A DNA stretch of 64,000 nucleotides from Verrucomicrobiota bacterium (GTDB taxonomy: Bacteria > Verrucomicrobiota > Verrucomicrobiia > Limisphaerales > JAEYXS01): positions 1 through 64,000 of the forward strand of contig JAEYXS010000079.1 of assembly GCA_023431185.1 (NCBI GenBank). The letters are read 5' to 3'. Both the position numbers and the translations under genes were made by a program. Shown piece after piece: positions 1-9,395 of the stretch; position 1 is the first letter of the stretch, and each line of letters starts with the position of its first letter. The notes beneath the pieces are model-generated. The model saw only the letters and a program-made list of their open reading frames with translations. It had not been told where the DNA came from and did not search any database.

Positions 1-1
1 C

Positions 2-85
2 TCAACCGGTGCAAACAGACCGGCATACGAAGAGGAAACGCTCGCCGAAACAGATGAACCGAGAAAAGAAAAAGACGCTTTTTAA
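2..85 (+). CDS. Possible C-terminal tail of an upstream gene (partial)
   Basis: One frame is open from the left edge to a TAA at 83-85 and would encode 27 residues ending in a highly charged stretch (several E, D, K and R) before a final AF. Charged C-terminal tails of this kind are common, but 84 bases are too few to prove coding. The other forward frame tested stops at 55-57. The call depends on sequence to the left of the window. Confidence 0.3.
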   Translation, partial: STGANRPAYEEETLAETDEPRKEKDAF

Positions 86-132
86 GAAAAACCAATATCA
101 TGCCGCCTTGACATACCTCATAGCAGCAGTCC

Positions 133-160
133 TTGACTCCCTTCGCCGAAAGCGTATCCC
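133..160 (+). promoter_or_regulatory. Weak sigma-70-like promoter candidate
   Basis: TTGACT at 133-138 is followed after 16 bases by TATCCC at 155-160, about 40 bases before the start codon of the LamG-like gene at 199. A second TTGACA lies at 108-113 without a matching -10 box. The -10 box is poor, so this is only a positional candidate. Confidence 0.22.
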
Positions 161-198
161 TATACCGTCTCACCAGAAGTAGTAACTGACGTTGACTT

Positions 199-1214
199 AT
201 GCGCACCGTGCCAAGGAAATGGTTCATCCGCCTGACACTCATTCTCGGGCTGATTTCACTCACACTTTCATTCACTCCGTTTTCCGCCCGCGCCGCCGAT
301 CCCGGCCTCCTCCTCTACCTCCCCCTTGCCGAGAACCTCAACGACCACTCCGGCCACGGCCATCCCATCGTCAACCAGACCAACGTCCGCATCCAGAACG
401 GGGCCGCCTACTTCGATGGCCTCACCAACTGGCTCGAAGCCCCAATCTCCCGCTCAACTCCGGCCCCTTCGCCGTCTCAATGTGGATCAAGCCTACTGGC
501 AAACATCCCATGTATGGTCTGCTGGAACAAAAAGCCTCCGGAAAAAACAATCAATGGCTCCACCTCATGCTGCGCGGCGGTCGCCAGCCTTACCTCGGTT
601 TCTACATCAACGACGCCATCTCGCCCGAGGACGTCCCCGTGAATGAATGGACCCATCTCGTCTTCCAATACTCCGGCAAACGCCAGGAGATCTGGGTGAA
701 CGGCCAGTTCCTCTGCGCCCGCGACAGCAGAGCCTACGGCGGCAAAGGCGGCACCCTCCGCATCGGCTACTCCCCGCGCTGGAACAACGTTCCCTCCCGC
801 GACTTCGAGGGCTACATGCGCGAACTCCGCATCTACAACCGCGCGCTGACCGAGCCCGAAATCCTCGCCCATTACAGCCCCGCTGATGCGCAGAAATTCG
901 CCCTCGCCGGCATCCGGCCTCCCGCCACTCCACGCATCACTCTCGCGACCCGTTCCAATGAAACTGCCGCGGCAGAGAACGGCTCTCCTTTCCTCTCCAT
1001 CAGCGGAAATAACATCACCATCACCGGCGAATCCCGCCAGATCTACGACATCCTCGTCACCGACGACCTCAACCAGCCCTGGGTCTATCTCATGACCGTC
1101 ACCAACAAGACCGGCGTGCTCAACCTCATCGATGACGACGCCCCCAAGCGCGGCAACACCTTCTACCGCATCCAGGTCACCGGGCCAAAACCGAAGAACA
1201 CCAACGCGCAGTAA
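199..1214 (+). pseudogene. Secreted LamG-like (concanavalin-fold) protein, frameshifted
   Basis: The reading frame from ATG 199 encodes a Sec signal peptide (hydrophobic core LTLILGLISLTLSF, Ala-rich cleavage site) and then the first strands of a LamG-like jelly roll (LLLYLPLAENLNDHSGHG). It then loses frame. The rest of the domain, including VSMWIKP, GGTLRIGY, GYMRELRIYNRALTEPE and a C-terminal Fn3-like or reader-type tail, continues in the +2-shifted frame to a stop at 1214. Adding one C to the four-C run at 440-443 restores a single protein of about 338 residues. LamG domains bind glycans or proteins at the cell surface, so an extracellular adhesive role is likely. Because the rest of the gene has no other lesion, a sequencing or assembly error is as likely as a real pseudogene. 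Confidence 0.75.
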
Positions 1215-1219
1215 CGGGT

Positions 1220-1333
1220 GGAGCGCGGATTGTCCCAATCCGCAGCAACATCCAAAAGCCTGTGGTGTGAAAACGCCCACCGCCAAAGGAGCGCGGCTTT
1301 TAAGCCGCCTAAACATCCAAAAACTCAATCGTG
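1220..1333 (+). repeat. Two tandem REP-type palindromic units
   Basis: Two similar units lie head to tail after the LamG gene. Unit 1 (1220-1258) starts GGAGCGCGGATTG and has an internal palindrome of the form GCGGATT...AATCCGC. Unit 2 (1288-1333) starts GGAGCGCGGCTTTTAAGCC and has the palindrome GCGGC...GCCGC. Both are followed by AACATCCAAAA. The unit 2 consensus also forms the termini of the elements at 16699-16846 and 18950-19085, so this is a dispersed family. Confidence 0.75.
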
Positions 1334-1458
1334 TGTAAAACGCAGAAGACTCCCAAAAAAGAAACCTCTTTCACTGCCCACTCCATTTAACTCTCGGTGC
1401 CTCCGCGGTGAAAATCCAGCTTGCGCCTTTTCCCCCTGAAAACTGAACACTCGAAACT

Positions 1459-2835
1459 TTAAACTAAGAGTTCTTTCAGAACTCTCCCATGCACATCCGT
1501 CAGCCGGTAATCCCGTCCCGCATGACGATACGTCAGCTTCTCGTGATCGATGCCCAATAGATGCAGCACCGTCGCATGCACATCATGCACCTCCACCGGA
1601 TTGCTTACCACCTTCGCCCCGATGTCATCCGTCTCCCCATGCACGATGCCGCGCTTCACGCCCCCGCCCGCCATCCAGATGGAGAAACAATCCCCATGAT
1701 GACCGCGACCATACTTGCCCTCCTTCGCCGGCGTGCGCCCGAACTCCGTCGCCCACAAGATCAGCGTGTCCTCCAGCATCCCGCGCTGTTTCAGATCTAG
1801 GATCAGCGCCGCCATCGGCTGGTCCACGTTATACGCCAGCCGCTCGTACTCCTTCATGTCCCCATGCGAATCCCAGTTCGGCCGTGAACCCGTATCGATC
1901 AATTCGATGAACCGCACACCCCGCTCCGCCAATCGCCGCGCCACCAGACATTGCCACGCGAACTCGCTGCCCGGCCCTTTGAATCCCTTATCCAAACCAT
2001 AGAGCGTGCGCACATGCGCCGGCTCCTTCGAGATGTCAAACGCTTCCGGAGCCGCTTGCTGCATCTGGAACGCCGTCTCAAACGACTTGATGCGGGCCGC
2101 CAGGGCTGTGTCATGCTGCCGCTGCTTGAGATGCCCGCGATTGAACGCATCCGCCAGGCCCAGCTCCAGCTCCTGTATCTCCTTCGCCGCTGCCGGTGAA
2201 TTCAGATTCGCGATCGGTTCCGGCCCCGGCACCACCCGTGTGCCCTGATGATACGCCGGGAGAAAATCATTCGCATACACCTGCGTGCCGCCATACGGCA
2301 GGAACGGCGCCACCACGATGTAGGACGGCAGATCGCGGTTCAACGTCCCCAACCCATAACTCACCCAGGAACCAAAACTAGGCCGCGCAAACGTCGCCGA
2401 GCCCGTATGAAAACCCAACGTCGCCTCCGAGTGATCGAAGTGCGCCGACTTCGTCGAGCGGATGAGACACACCTCATCCATCACGTTGCGCATGTGCGGG
2501 AACAGATCCGTGACTTGCGTGCCGCATTGGGAATTCGCGCTCCAGGCCCACTGGCTGCCCATCAGCTTGTCCTTGCCCGAACCATCACGCCCGTTCGCCG
2601 ACGACTTCGGATCAAACGTGTCGATGTGCGACACCCCGCCCGTCGCATACAGGAAGATCACCCGCTTCGCCTTCGCCGGGTACTGCGACGGCTTCGCTCC
2701 CAACGGATCAAGATCAGCACTCCGCTTCGACTCGCCCGCGAGCAGCTCCGAAAGGATCCCCGGCAACAGCATGGAACTGCCCACGAGCGATCGGATCATC
2801 GCGCGGCGGTTCAAACGCACTTGCTGGGGCTTCAT
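1459..2835 (-). CDS. DUF1501 domain-containing exported protein
   Basis: 458 residues from the chosen start (ATG at 2835); the longer open frame to 2907 adds a low-complexity extension and was rejected. The N-terminus carries a Tat-like leader (NRRAMIRSLVG) ending in LLAGES. The body has DUF1501 family signatures: IFLYATGGVSHIDTFDPK near the start, HFDHSEATLGFHTGS, DSHGDMKEYERLA, LILWATEFGRTP, a GHHGD segment, and the closing HDVHATVLHLLGIDHEKL and YRLTDVHG. DUF1501 proteins belong to the alkaline phosphatase/sulfatase-like superfamily and in PVC bacteria usually sit beside PSD1 cytochrome genes. This copy has no PSD1 partner nearby. The substrate is unknown. Confidence 0.9.
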   Translation of the reverse strand: MKPQQVRLNRRAMIRSLVGSSMLLPGILSELLAGESKRSADLDPLGAKPSQYPAKAKRVIFLYATGGVSHIDTFDPKSSANGRDGSGKDKLMGSQWAWSANSQCGTQVTDLFPHMRNVMDEVCLIRSTKSAHFDHSEATLGFHTGSATFARPSFGSWVSYGLGTLNRDLPSYIVVAPFLPYGGTQVYANDFLPAYHQGTRVVPGPEPIANLNSPAAAKEIQELELGLADAFNRGHLKQRQHDTALAARIKSFETAFQMQQAAPEAFDISKEPAHVRTLYGLDKGFKGPGSEFAWQCLVARRLAERGVRFIELIDTGSRPNWDSHGDMKEYERLAYNVDQPMAALILDLKQRGMLEDTLILWATEFGRTPAKEGKYGRGHHGDCFSIWMAGGGVKRGIVHGETDDIGAKVVSNPVEVHDVHATVLHLLGIDHEKLTYRHAGRDYRLTDVHGRVLKELLV

Positions 2836-3030
2836 GCCAGAATAAAAGCGTGCCCCGCCAAAAAAAGCAATCCCTCTCGCTGGTGCGACATTCTTAGAAA
2901 CACACACCGGTACAACCGGTCACCACGGCACCCGATCCACCCTGAACAGGGAGAAGCACCGGGCGGCGATGAGGCAGGCTGCTAAACTGCTTCAAGACCT
3001 GGACTGCCAGGGCGGCATAGATGAAGGAAT

Positions 3031-4197
3031 TCACTTCCCGGTCGCCTCCGCCACATACAACTGCGTCCACTTCCCGCTATTCACATTAAAATAAATGCGT
3101 TTATTGTCCGCACTAAAAACAGGATGCGGATGCGAACGCCGCCAAGAAGCCGCCCCCTTCGATCCGTTCGCCTGATGGATGACCACATGATTCGTCCCAC
3201 GCGCATCCATCACCACAATGCCCCATTCATTCGCCGGTCCTTTGAGCTTGTCCATCGTCACATCCGTCACGATAAGTTTTGCATCTGGACTCGATGACGG
3301 ATGCCCCGAACCCCAGCTCGGCAAACCCGGAATCGTCCGGCTCTTGCCCGTGTCACTGTCGATCAGGATGTTCCTCACCTCGACGATTGTGCGCGAATCA
3401 GGCGACCACGCAGGGTGCCCCCAAGTATCGCTTACGAACAAGAAACGCTTCTCCGCCAAATCATAGCAGATCATCCCCAAACGTTGACTTGCCCCGCCGC
3501 TGCGCGGATTCCCATTCCCCGGCGCCGCCATCTTGAAGAAAACGCGCTTAAGATCCGGGCTGAGTTCCGGGAAAAAGATGGAGGTCGGCTTCTCACCGAA
3601 CTTCTTCTTCAACCAATCGCCATATTTCTCTTTCACGGCCTCGATCTTCAGCACCTCCTTCGCCTCGCCCGTGTTCACATCCACCAATTCCAGATTGCGA
3701 TACCCGTTGATATCCCAGTGCAAACCATACACCGGCACCACATCCGCATCCGGCTGGCTCCAGCTCGAGAGCCGGTTCTTCGCGATGATCTTCTCCACGC
3801 CCGTCTCGATATCCACCACCGCCACGATCCACTCGCCATTCCGCTCATCGTGGAAGGCTACCTTCTTCCCCTTGGCCACCCATTGCTGGCAAGCTGCGCG
3901 ATGCGCATCCTCCGTATTCACACCGCGAACAAGAACCTTCTCCTCACCGCTCTTGCGATCGCGGATGCAGATATCCCCCTTCTGCCCATTCGCCGCCGTA
4001 GAAGTATAATACAAAACCCACTTCCCATCCAGACTCTCCGGGCAAGTATTGAAATACGAATGGATCACATGCCGGTTTGTCTCTCCTGATGCTGGCGAAA
4101 TCTTCACGCCGCCCTTCCACCCCGCCAATGGATCATCCGCCGCATGGCTACTCACCAAGCAGACACACAACGAGAGCAAAAACAAAATTCGTTTCAT
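3031..4197 (-). CDS. Secreted TolB/WD40-like beta-propeller protein
   Basis: 388 residues with a Sec signal peptide (MKRILFLLSLCVCLVSSHA). The mature part repeats PD40/TolB-like blades, for example LSPDLKRVFFK, HPAWSPDSRTI, HPSSSPDAKLI and HPVFSADNKRIYFN, each with the S-P-D turn typical of the family. Such periplasmic propellers often bind oligosaccharides or act as oligogalacturonate-lyase-like enzymes, but no catalytic residues can be assigned here. It is the second gene of the minus-strand catabolic block and ends 195 bases upstream of the DUF1501 start. Confidence 0.82.
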   Translation of the reverse strand: MKRILFLLSLCVCLVSSHAADDPLAGWKGGVKISPASGETNRHVIHSYFNTCPESLDGKWVLYYTSTAANGQKGDICIRDRKSGEEKVLVRGVNTEDAHRAACQQWVAKGKKVAFHDERNGEWIVAVVDIETGVEKIIAKNRLSSWSQPDADVVPVYGLHWDINGYRNLELVDVNTGEAKEVLKIEAVKEKYGDWLKKKFGEKPTSIFFPELSPDLKRVFFKMAAPGNGNPRSGGASQRLGMICYDLAEKRFLFVSDTWGHPAWSPDSRTIVEVRNILIDSDTGKSRTIPGLPSWGSGHPSSSPDAKLIVTDVTMDKLKGPANEWGIVVMDARGTNHVVIHQANGSKGAASWRRSHPHPVFSADNKRIYFNVNSGKWTQLYVAEATGK

Positions 4198-4336
4198 GAA
4201 TTTTCACCATCAATAAACCAACATTGGACATTACTCATTCCTTCGTCATGAACCCCGTGCCATTAGGTCGGGGGCGGATTTCCTCATTGGGCATTTTTTG
4301 AAATCCGTGTGATCCGTGTTCCATCCGTGGCTAAAA

Positions 4337-5266
4337 TCACTTCATCTTCTCCACCGCCTTATGCGCCGTCTCTTGCAAAAACTTCGCATACTCAGCATCC
4401 AGCTCCTTCGGAAAATATTTATTCCCCACCACACTCTCACCATAGAGCACCTCATACCACACGCACGCACCCAGATACTCGCCCGCGAGGTTCGCGTGAT
4501 GCCCGTCCATGCCGAGCGTCATCTTGCCATCCTTGCCCTTCGCCCACTTCCAGCCCACATGCAATGAATGCGTCTGATCCGGCAATTCCGGCGCCGTCGC
4601 CTTCTTGGAATCAAACTTCGTATCCTCCTTGAAACCCCACTTCGCATCCGTATCCGCGAGATAAAACGCATCACCCACCGGAATCCGTTTTGCCCCCAGT
4701 TTCGCAGTGATCGTCGTGTAGGCTTTCGAGAGCCCCTCATACATCTCCGCCTGTGTCTTCGGCTCGCCTGCCTTCGGCTTCGTCACCTTGAAACGCGGAT
4801 CATCCACCCGATACGCCCACGTCTGATGCACCATCAACTGCGCCTGCGGCGCATGCTGCTTGATGTAATCCTTCAACTGCCCCGCGAACGGCTGATAGGT
4901 CTCCAGATTGTGACTCTTGATGCTCGCCTGCTGGATCGTCACGTAATCCCACTTCTCCGCCAGTAGATGCTGCCTCAAGCTCTTCTTGCCGGAGTAATAC
5001 CCATTCGTCTTCGCCGGATCAGACTCGAAATCCTGAAACTTCTTCGCGTGCAATTCCATCGATGCCCCGCCCACCACGATCGGCTGATGGATGAGCTTGT
5101 GCCCGCCCGCCTCCACCAGATTCGTCAGATACCGCGTGGCATTTCGCGAGAAGCTATTGCCCACCGTGAGCAACTTCACCGTCTTCACCTCCGCCGCATA
5201 CGACGCAGGAACAGCCGTAACAGCCAGCAACAACGCGCCAACCAAAGCGAGCAAACGAAACTTCAT
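4337..5266 (-). CDS. Secreted SGNH-like hydrolase, DUF4886 type
   Basis: 309 residues with a Sec leader (LLALVGALLLAVTAVPASYA). The mature N-terminus has the block I-like motif KLLTVGNSFSRNATRYL, where Ser follows GN as in GDSL/SGNH esterases. WDYVTIQQAS and a C-terminal D-G-H-H-A-N segment supply the later blocks of the fold. DUF4886 proteins are predicted carbohydrate esterases or lipid hydrolases of the periplasm. In this block it would fit deacylation of glycans, which is an inference. Confidence 0.78.
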   Translation of the reverse strand: MKFRLLALVGALLLAVTAVPASYAAEVKTVKLLTVGNSFSRNATRYLTNLVEAGGHKLIHQPIVVGGASMELHAKKFQDFESDPAKTNGYYSGKKSLRQHLLAEKWDYVTIQQASIKSHNLETYQPFAGQLKDYIKQHAPQAQLMVHQTWAYRVDDPRFKVTKPKAGEPKTQAEMYEGLSKAYTTITAKLGAKRIPVGDAFYLADTDAKWGFKEDTKFDSKKATAPELPDQTHSLHVGWKWAKGKDGKMTLGMDGHHANLAGEYLGACVWYEVLYGESVVGNKYFPKELDAEYAKFLQETAHKAVEKMK

Positions 5267-5329
5267 AGGTGTTATGCCACCATCCTAACCACCGCCCCGC
5301 CATTTGGCAGCAGAATAAATCCAAAGCCT

Positions 5330-5445
5330 GTAGCGCAGACGGCCACGTCTGCTGTGTCGCCAACTGGCAGTCGGCAGGCGCTGGATTAATTTCACGACTC
5401 GTAGATTACCAATCTGCGACACAGCAGACCACCGGTCTGCGCTAC
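5330..5445. repeat. REPIN-like element with long inverted arms
   Basis: The left arm 5330-5360 begins GTAGCGCAGACGG and the right arm 5416-5445 ends CCGGTCTGCGCTAC. The arms are near-perfect reverse complements (about 26 of 30 positions) around a 55-base spacer, and each arm has its own internal palindrome (CAGACGG...GTCTG). The element lies in the 188-base gap between the DUF4886 gene and the next gene. It is a different family from the GGAGCGCGG repeats. Confidence 0.7.
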
Positions 5446-5454
5446 GATAATTTC

Positions 5455-6660
5455 TCACTCCAACCGGCCAAACATGATCCGTTCCTTCCGGCTCGCATCC
5501 GTATCTCCCTGCGTCACCGTCAGGTAAATCGCTCCTTCATATTCATGAAACGCCGGATATTGAAATGACTTCTCCGTCTCAAACCGATACTTCCGCTCCC
5601 ACTGCTTTCCATCAAGCGACACATCGATATTGAACACGCTCCGGCTCACGCCATTGATCGTAGTCGCCTCCTGCCAGCCGAGATAATAAACGTCTTTGAA
5701 CTTGTCCAGCGTCGGCTTCGAACTCGTCCCGTTCGGCACGAAAGCGCGATGCTCATTCACCGACCATGCCTTCCCATCCAGACTCGTCGCAAACGTGTAA
5801 TTCTTATTCCCGCCCTCCTGACGGCAGATCGCCAGCCACGTGCCATCCGGCAGTCGGTGCGCCGCCGATTCCGTGAGCTTCATCGTGCCCGGCTCATTGA
5901 AATGCCCCACCACTTCAAACGTATCCAACTCCTTGTTCACCGTCGCCAGCGCATTCTGCCCGCCTGGATAATTGTTCAGCGTCACATACGTCTTGCCATC
6001 GATAACCTTGAACGAATCGAAGATATAGAGCCCGTAATCCGCTGGCGCGCGCTGAAACCCTTTCGCCTTCGCATCCTCATAAAGATACTGCGGCTGAATG
6101 TCGAACGTGCCCGCCGCCGTCTTGATCTTCACCTTGTGGATCGTATTCGCGAAGAGCCCGCGCTTCAGGTCGTAATCGATGAACCACATCTGCGACTGCC
6201 GCTTCTTCGGCTCCTCGCTCGCGAAGTAGCAACGCAGCGTCTGCGCATCCTTCTGGATGATGCGCGGCACAAAGCACGCGCCCACCGGCAGTTTTTCATT
6301 CGCGTAAACCGCCTCGCCATGCGCGAACTTCATCACGCGCTCCAGCTTCATCGTCTTGAGATTCACGATCGAGAGCGTCACATACACATAAGGCCAGTCC
6401 GCCGCCTCGCCGGGCCTCACATCATTCGCCTCCGCCACGATGTAGGCCTTCCCACCTGCGATCACAAACTCCGCATCATGCGCGCCTTTGACCTTTGGCG
6501 CGGTAGTGTTCACCAGACCCTGCATGACCTTGTCTCCCGCCTCTTTCGCATTCCAATTGAGCAGCAAGATTTTGCCTGAATCCGCTGCATGCAGAGATGC
6601 TAGCGAAAACATCGCCAACGCAACGGAAAGCAGCCGTAAGAAAGGAGCCATTTGATTCAT
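5455..6660 (-). CDS. Secreted sialidase-fold beta-propeller protein
   Basis: 401 residues with a Sec signal peptide (LRLLSVALAMFSLASLHA). The protein is rich in beta strands and has two degenerate Asp boxes (TSLDGKAWS, VSLDGKQWE) plus LPDGTWLAICRQEGG, which recur in BNR/sialidase-like propellers. No arginine triad can be assigned, so an enzymatic role is unproven. ATG 6660 was chosen, but the in-frame ATG three codons downstream (6651) is an equal alternative. It is followed after 64 bases by the upstream sialidase-like gene, consistent with co-transcription. Confidence 0.75.
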   Translation of the reverse strand: MNQMAPFLRLLSVALAMFSLASLHAADSGKILLLNWNAKEAGDKVMQGLVNTTAPKVKGAHDAEFVIAGGKAYIVAEANDVRPGEAADWPYVYVTLSIVNLKTMKLERVMKFAHGEAVYANEKLPVGACFVPRIIQKDAQTLRCYFASEEPKKRQSQMWFIDYDLKRGLFANTIHKVKIKTAAGTFDIQPQYLYEDAKAKGFQRAPADYGLYIFDSFKVIDGKTYVTLNNYPGGQNALATVNKELDTFEVVGHFNEPGTMKLTESAAHRLPDGTWLAICRQEGGNKNYTFATSLDGKAWSVNEHRAFVPNGTSSKPTLDKFKDVYYLGWQEATTINGVSRSVFNIDVSLDGKQWERKYRFETEKSFQYPAFHEYEGAIYLTVTQGDTDASRKERIMFGRLE

Positions 6661-6673
6661 CTGGTCAGCGTGT

Positions 6674-6720
6674 GATTTACCACATCGCCCGTAAATCGTA
6701 CTTCCAAAATCGTAAATCCA
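6674..6720. repeat. Copies of the dispersed GATTTACGA/TCGTAAATC motif
   Basis: The intergenic gap holds GATTTAC at 6674-6680, CGTAAATCGTA around 6690-6700 and ATCGTAAATCC at 6709-6719. The same words recur at 25983-26008 and, as a perfect inverted repeat, at 40890-41030. All copies lie between genes. Confidence 0.5.
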
Positions 6721-6723
6721 CTT

Positions 6724-7902
6724 CTATTTCAGCGGCGGCAGCTTCGCCCCGTAATACACTGCGCGATGCCGGTTATCGTCGAAAGCAAAGTGCAAATACT
6801 GCCTGTCCTTGCTCACGAAGCCGTCCGGATAATTCATACGACCCTTGGGGCCATCCACTGACTCCGCCTGCAGCACGCGCTTATACGGCCACGTCTTCAT
6901 GCCATCGAAGCTGATCCACAACGCCATCGGGCTGCGATGCTTCGGATTTGGGTTGTGCAGGATGGCGACGTTATCACCACCCAGCGAATACAGCGTGGCC
7001 TTGGAGCCAGGATTGGGAATGTCCGTCTTGGTCGCGAACTCTGGCCAAGTCTTGCCGCCATCTTTCGACTCCGCATAGAAGAGCACACCACCCAAGCGAT
7101 CTGCGCGGATGATCATGGCGATGCGGCCATCCGCCAGCTCCACGATGTTGTTCTCCGCCCAGCCGTGATAGCGATCATCCGTTGTGATGCGGATGTTTCC
7201 ATATTCCGTCCACGTCTTGCCGCCGTCACTGCTCATCAGCACGCCGTTGCGCGGGTTGCTGACATAATGGAACAACGTCTTGCGCCAAGGCTTCTCCTCG
7301 GGTGCAGGTGGTGGAGTTCCTGCCGGCGGCCCTTCGTAATGCTGGTAAGGTAGCAGGATGCGCCCGTCCTTAGTCACGATGTGATTGCGGATGAAGGTGA
7401 AGTTCGCCAGGCGGCCCGGCATCGGTTGGGGTTTGCCCCACGTTTTGCCAGAATCTTCGCTGTGCATCATCCACGATTTCCAGTCCTTGCCCCACGTCTG
7501 CGAATGCGTGGAGAAGAACAGCGTGGCGCGGCCTTTGTAGATCATCAGCTCCGTCGGCCCTTGCCCGATCGTCTTGCCCTCGCGCAGGAAACCCACATCG
7601 AACTGTTTCAATGGCGACCACGTCTTGCCTTGATCCGTGCTGCGCGTGACGCCCGTGTAATTCTCTGGCGAAGGCTCGAAGTCACCGCCAGCCAGCATGA
7701 ACAGCACCCACGAGCCATCTGGCATTTCGCGGAGCGTCGTATCACAAACCATCTTGTTCGGCGTCTTACCGTCGTAAGGGATGTTCGTACGGTCCAGCTT
7801 GGCATCCTCAAGTGCCTGCTTTTCCCAATCCACAGCGTGCGCGGAGATGATAGCCAGCCCCGTGCAGAGTAATGTGGCAAAACGTGATTTCATAAACGTC
7901 AT
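6724..7902 (-). CDS. Exo-alpha-sialidase-like BNR-repeat protein
   Basis: 392 residues from ATG 7902, which follows AAGAAGA at a suitable distance; the open frame extends to 7989 without leader character. It has a Sec signal (LLCTGLAIISAHA). Four clear Asp boxes, STDQGKTW, SEDSGKTW, SSDGGKTW and SKDGGKTW, are spaced as in the six-bladed sialidase fold. RMNYPDGFVSKDRQYLHFAFDDNRH near the end is typical of PVC sialidase-like glycan hydrolases. The family removes terminal sialic acids or related acidic sugars outside the cytoplasm. The start overlaps closely with the end of the sulfatase gene (stop at 7907), so the two are probably translated from one message. Confidence 0.85.
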   Translation of the reverse strand: MTFMKSRFATLLCTGLAIISAHAVDWEKQALEDAKLDRTNIPYDGKTPNKMVCDTTLREMPDGSWVLFMLAGGDFEPSPENYTGVTRSTDQGKTWSPLKQFDVGFLREGKTIGQGPTELMIYKGRATLFFSTHSQTWGKDWKSWMMHSEDSGKTWGKPQPMPGRLANFTFIRNHIVTKDGRILLPYQHYEGPPAGTPPPAPEEKPWRKTLFHYVSNPRNGVLMSSDGGKTWTEYGNIRITTDDRYHGWAENNIVELADGRIAMIIRADRLGGVLFYAESKDGGKTWPEFATKTDIPNPGSKATLYSLGGDNVAILHNPNPKHRSPMALWISFDGMKTWPYKRVLQAESVDGPKGRMNYPDGFVSKDRQYLHFAFDDNRHRAVYYGAKLPPLK

Positions 7903-7906
7903 AAAA

Positions 7907-9349
7907 TTATTTCTTCTTTTGACCAATCGCCGGTGTGTGTTCAGGGCGTGAGGGATCGTATTTCGGATTCTTGGCCGGCATCTGCGCACCTACGTCTTTG
8001 CGCCAAGTGTGCAGGCGTTCGCGCAGTTGGTTCACTTTTTCCGGCATGAGCTTGGCGAGATTGTGCTTCTCTCCGATATCGTCCTTCAAGTTGTAAAGTT
8101 CGACCCGCATGTCGTCGAAAAATTCGATCAATTTGAAATCTCCTTCCCGGATGGCTCCGTAAGGAGTCGTGCCACCCATTTGATAATGCTGGTAATGCGG
8201 ATAATGCCAGAAGAGCGCGTCCCGTCTGATTTGGCCATTGCCGCGCAGCAAAGGAACGAGACTCATGCCATCAGGAGTTCCCGTGCTATTCACACCGCAA
8301 ATCTCCAAGAGCGTCGGATAGTAATCCATACTGATCACCGGCACCTCGCTCACGGAACCCGGCTTCGTCACACCGGGCCAAGAGATGATGAAGGGCACGC
8401 GCGTGCCGCCTTCGTAGCAAGAACCTTTGCCAACACGTAAAGGATGATTCGAAGTCGTCGGCACGCGCCCGCCGTTGTCCGAGGTGAAGATGACGATGGT
8501 GTTCTCCGTGAGCTTCAACTCCTCCAGCTTCTGGCGAATCTGGCCGACTGTAGCATCCACGCTTTCCACCATCGCCGCATACACGGCATTACTATGGGTG
8601 AGTCCGTTGCGTTTCATTGCCCGATATTTCTCCACGATGTCTGGCCTTCCTTGGATGGGTGTATGCACGCCGAAGTGCGGCACATACAGGAAAAACGGCT
8701 TCGCCTTGCTTTGCTCAATGAACTTCACCGCCTCTGTCCCGATGCGATCCGTGAGATAATCACCTGCGCTGCCCTCCGTCAGGTTGGTGATATTCCATGG
8801 CGCGTAATACGTCGGCGGGGCCGGCTTGTCCGTGCCGGCGATGTTCACATCGAAGCCCTGTTTCTCGGGATAATACTCCTCACCGCCCAAGTGCCATTTA
8901 CCGATGCTGGCCGTGGCATAGCCCGCCGCCTTGAACACTTTGCCCAGATTCGCCTCGGCGTGCGGCAGATACTTCGTCCACTCGGGCACCAGCAGCTTCG
9001 GGTTCTCCGGCGGCAATCCGGGGATCCAATCCGTGATGTGCGTTCGTGCCGGATATTTTCCCGTCAGGATGGCCGACCGTGTCGGCGAACACACCGTGCA
9101 GGCCGAATAATGTTGCGTGAACTTCATCCCGTCCTGTGCGAGCTTGTCGAGATGCGGAGTCTGGTAAAGGTCGCTGCCGAAGCATTTCAGATCCGTCCAG
9201 CCGAGGTCATCGGCGAGGATGAGGATGACGTTGGGCTTGGTGGCGGCTTGGGCAGAACAAACCAAGAGAAGGGCGATGCTGAAAGAACAGAACCAGGACC
9301 AAACGACGGAACCGGTCACGACAGGTGAATGAGTTCGGGTGCTGGGCAT
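7907..9349 (-). CDS. Secreted type I sulfatase
   Basis: 480 residues from ATG 9349; a longer frame to 9505 has no leader features. A signal peptide (WFCSFSIALLLVCSAQA) precedes KPNVILILADDLGW, whose two Asp bind calcium. The maturation motif is C87-S-P-T-R91, followed by SAILTGKYPARTHI, so Cys87 is the expected formylglycine. KWHLGG and IVIFTSDNGG are further sulfatase signatures. The protein hydrolyses sulfate esters, here presumably from a polysaccharide because of the glycan-active neighbours. No sulfatase-maturing enzyme lies within the window. Confidence 0.93.
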   Translation of the reverse strand: MPSTRTHSPVVTGSVVWSWFCSFSIALLLVCSAQAATKPNVILILADDLGWTDLKCFGSDLYQTPHLDKLAQDGMKFTQHYSACTVCSPTRSAILTGKYPARTHITDWIPGLPPENPKLLVPEWTKYLPHAEANLGKVFKAAGYATASIGKWHLGGEEYYPEKQGFDVNIAGTDKPAPPTYYAPWNITNLTEGSAGDYLTDRIGTEAVKFIEQSKAKPFFLYVPHFGVHTPIQGRPDIVEKYRAMKRNGLTHSNAVYAAMVESVDATVGQIRQKLEELKLTENTIVIFTSDNGGRVPTTSNHPLRVGKGSCYEGGTRVPFIISWPGVTKPGSVSEVPVISMDYYPTLLEICGVNSTGTPDGMSLVPLLRGNGQIRRDALFWHYPHYQHYQMGGTTPYGAIREGDFKLIEFFDDMRVELYNLKDDIGEKHNLAKLMPEKVNQLRERLHTWRKDVGAQMPAKNPKYDPSRPEHTPAIGQKKK

Positions 9350-9395
9350 GGAGACATATTGAACCAACTGCCCGGTATTTGTCAGCACCGCATCC

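Noticed and set aside
477..1328. A 283-residue minus-strand frame across the LamG gene.
   Set aside because: It is the antisense shadow of the frameshifted LamG gene and has no start signal or recognisable domain.
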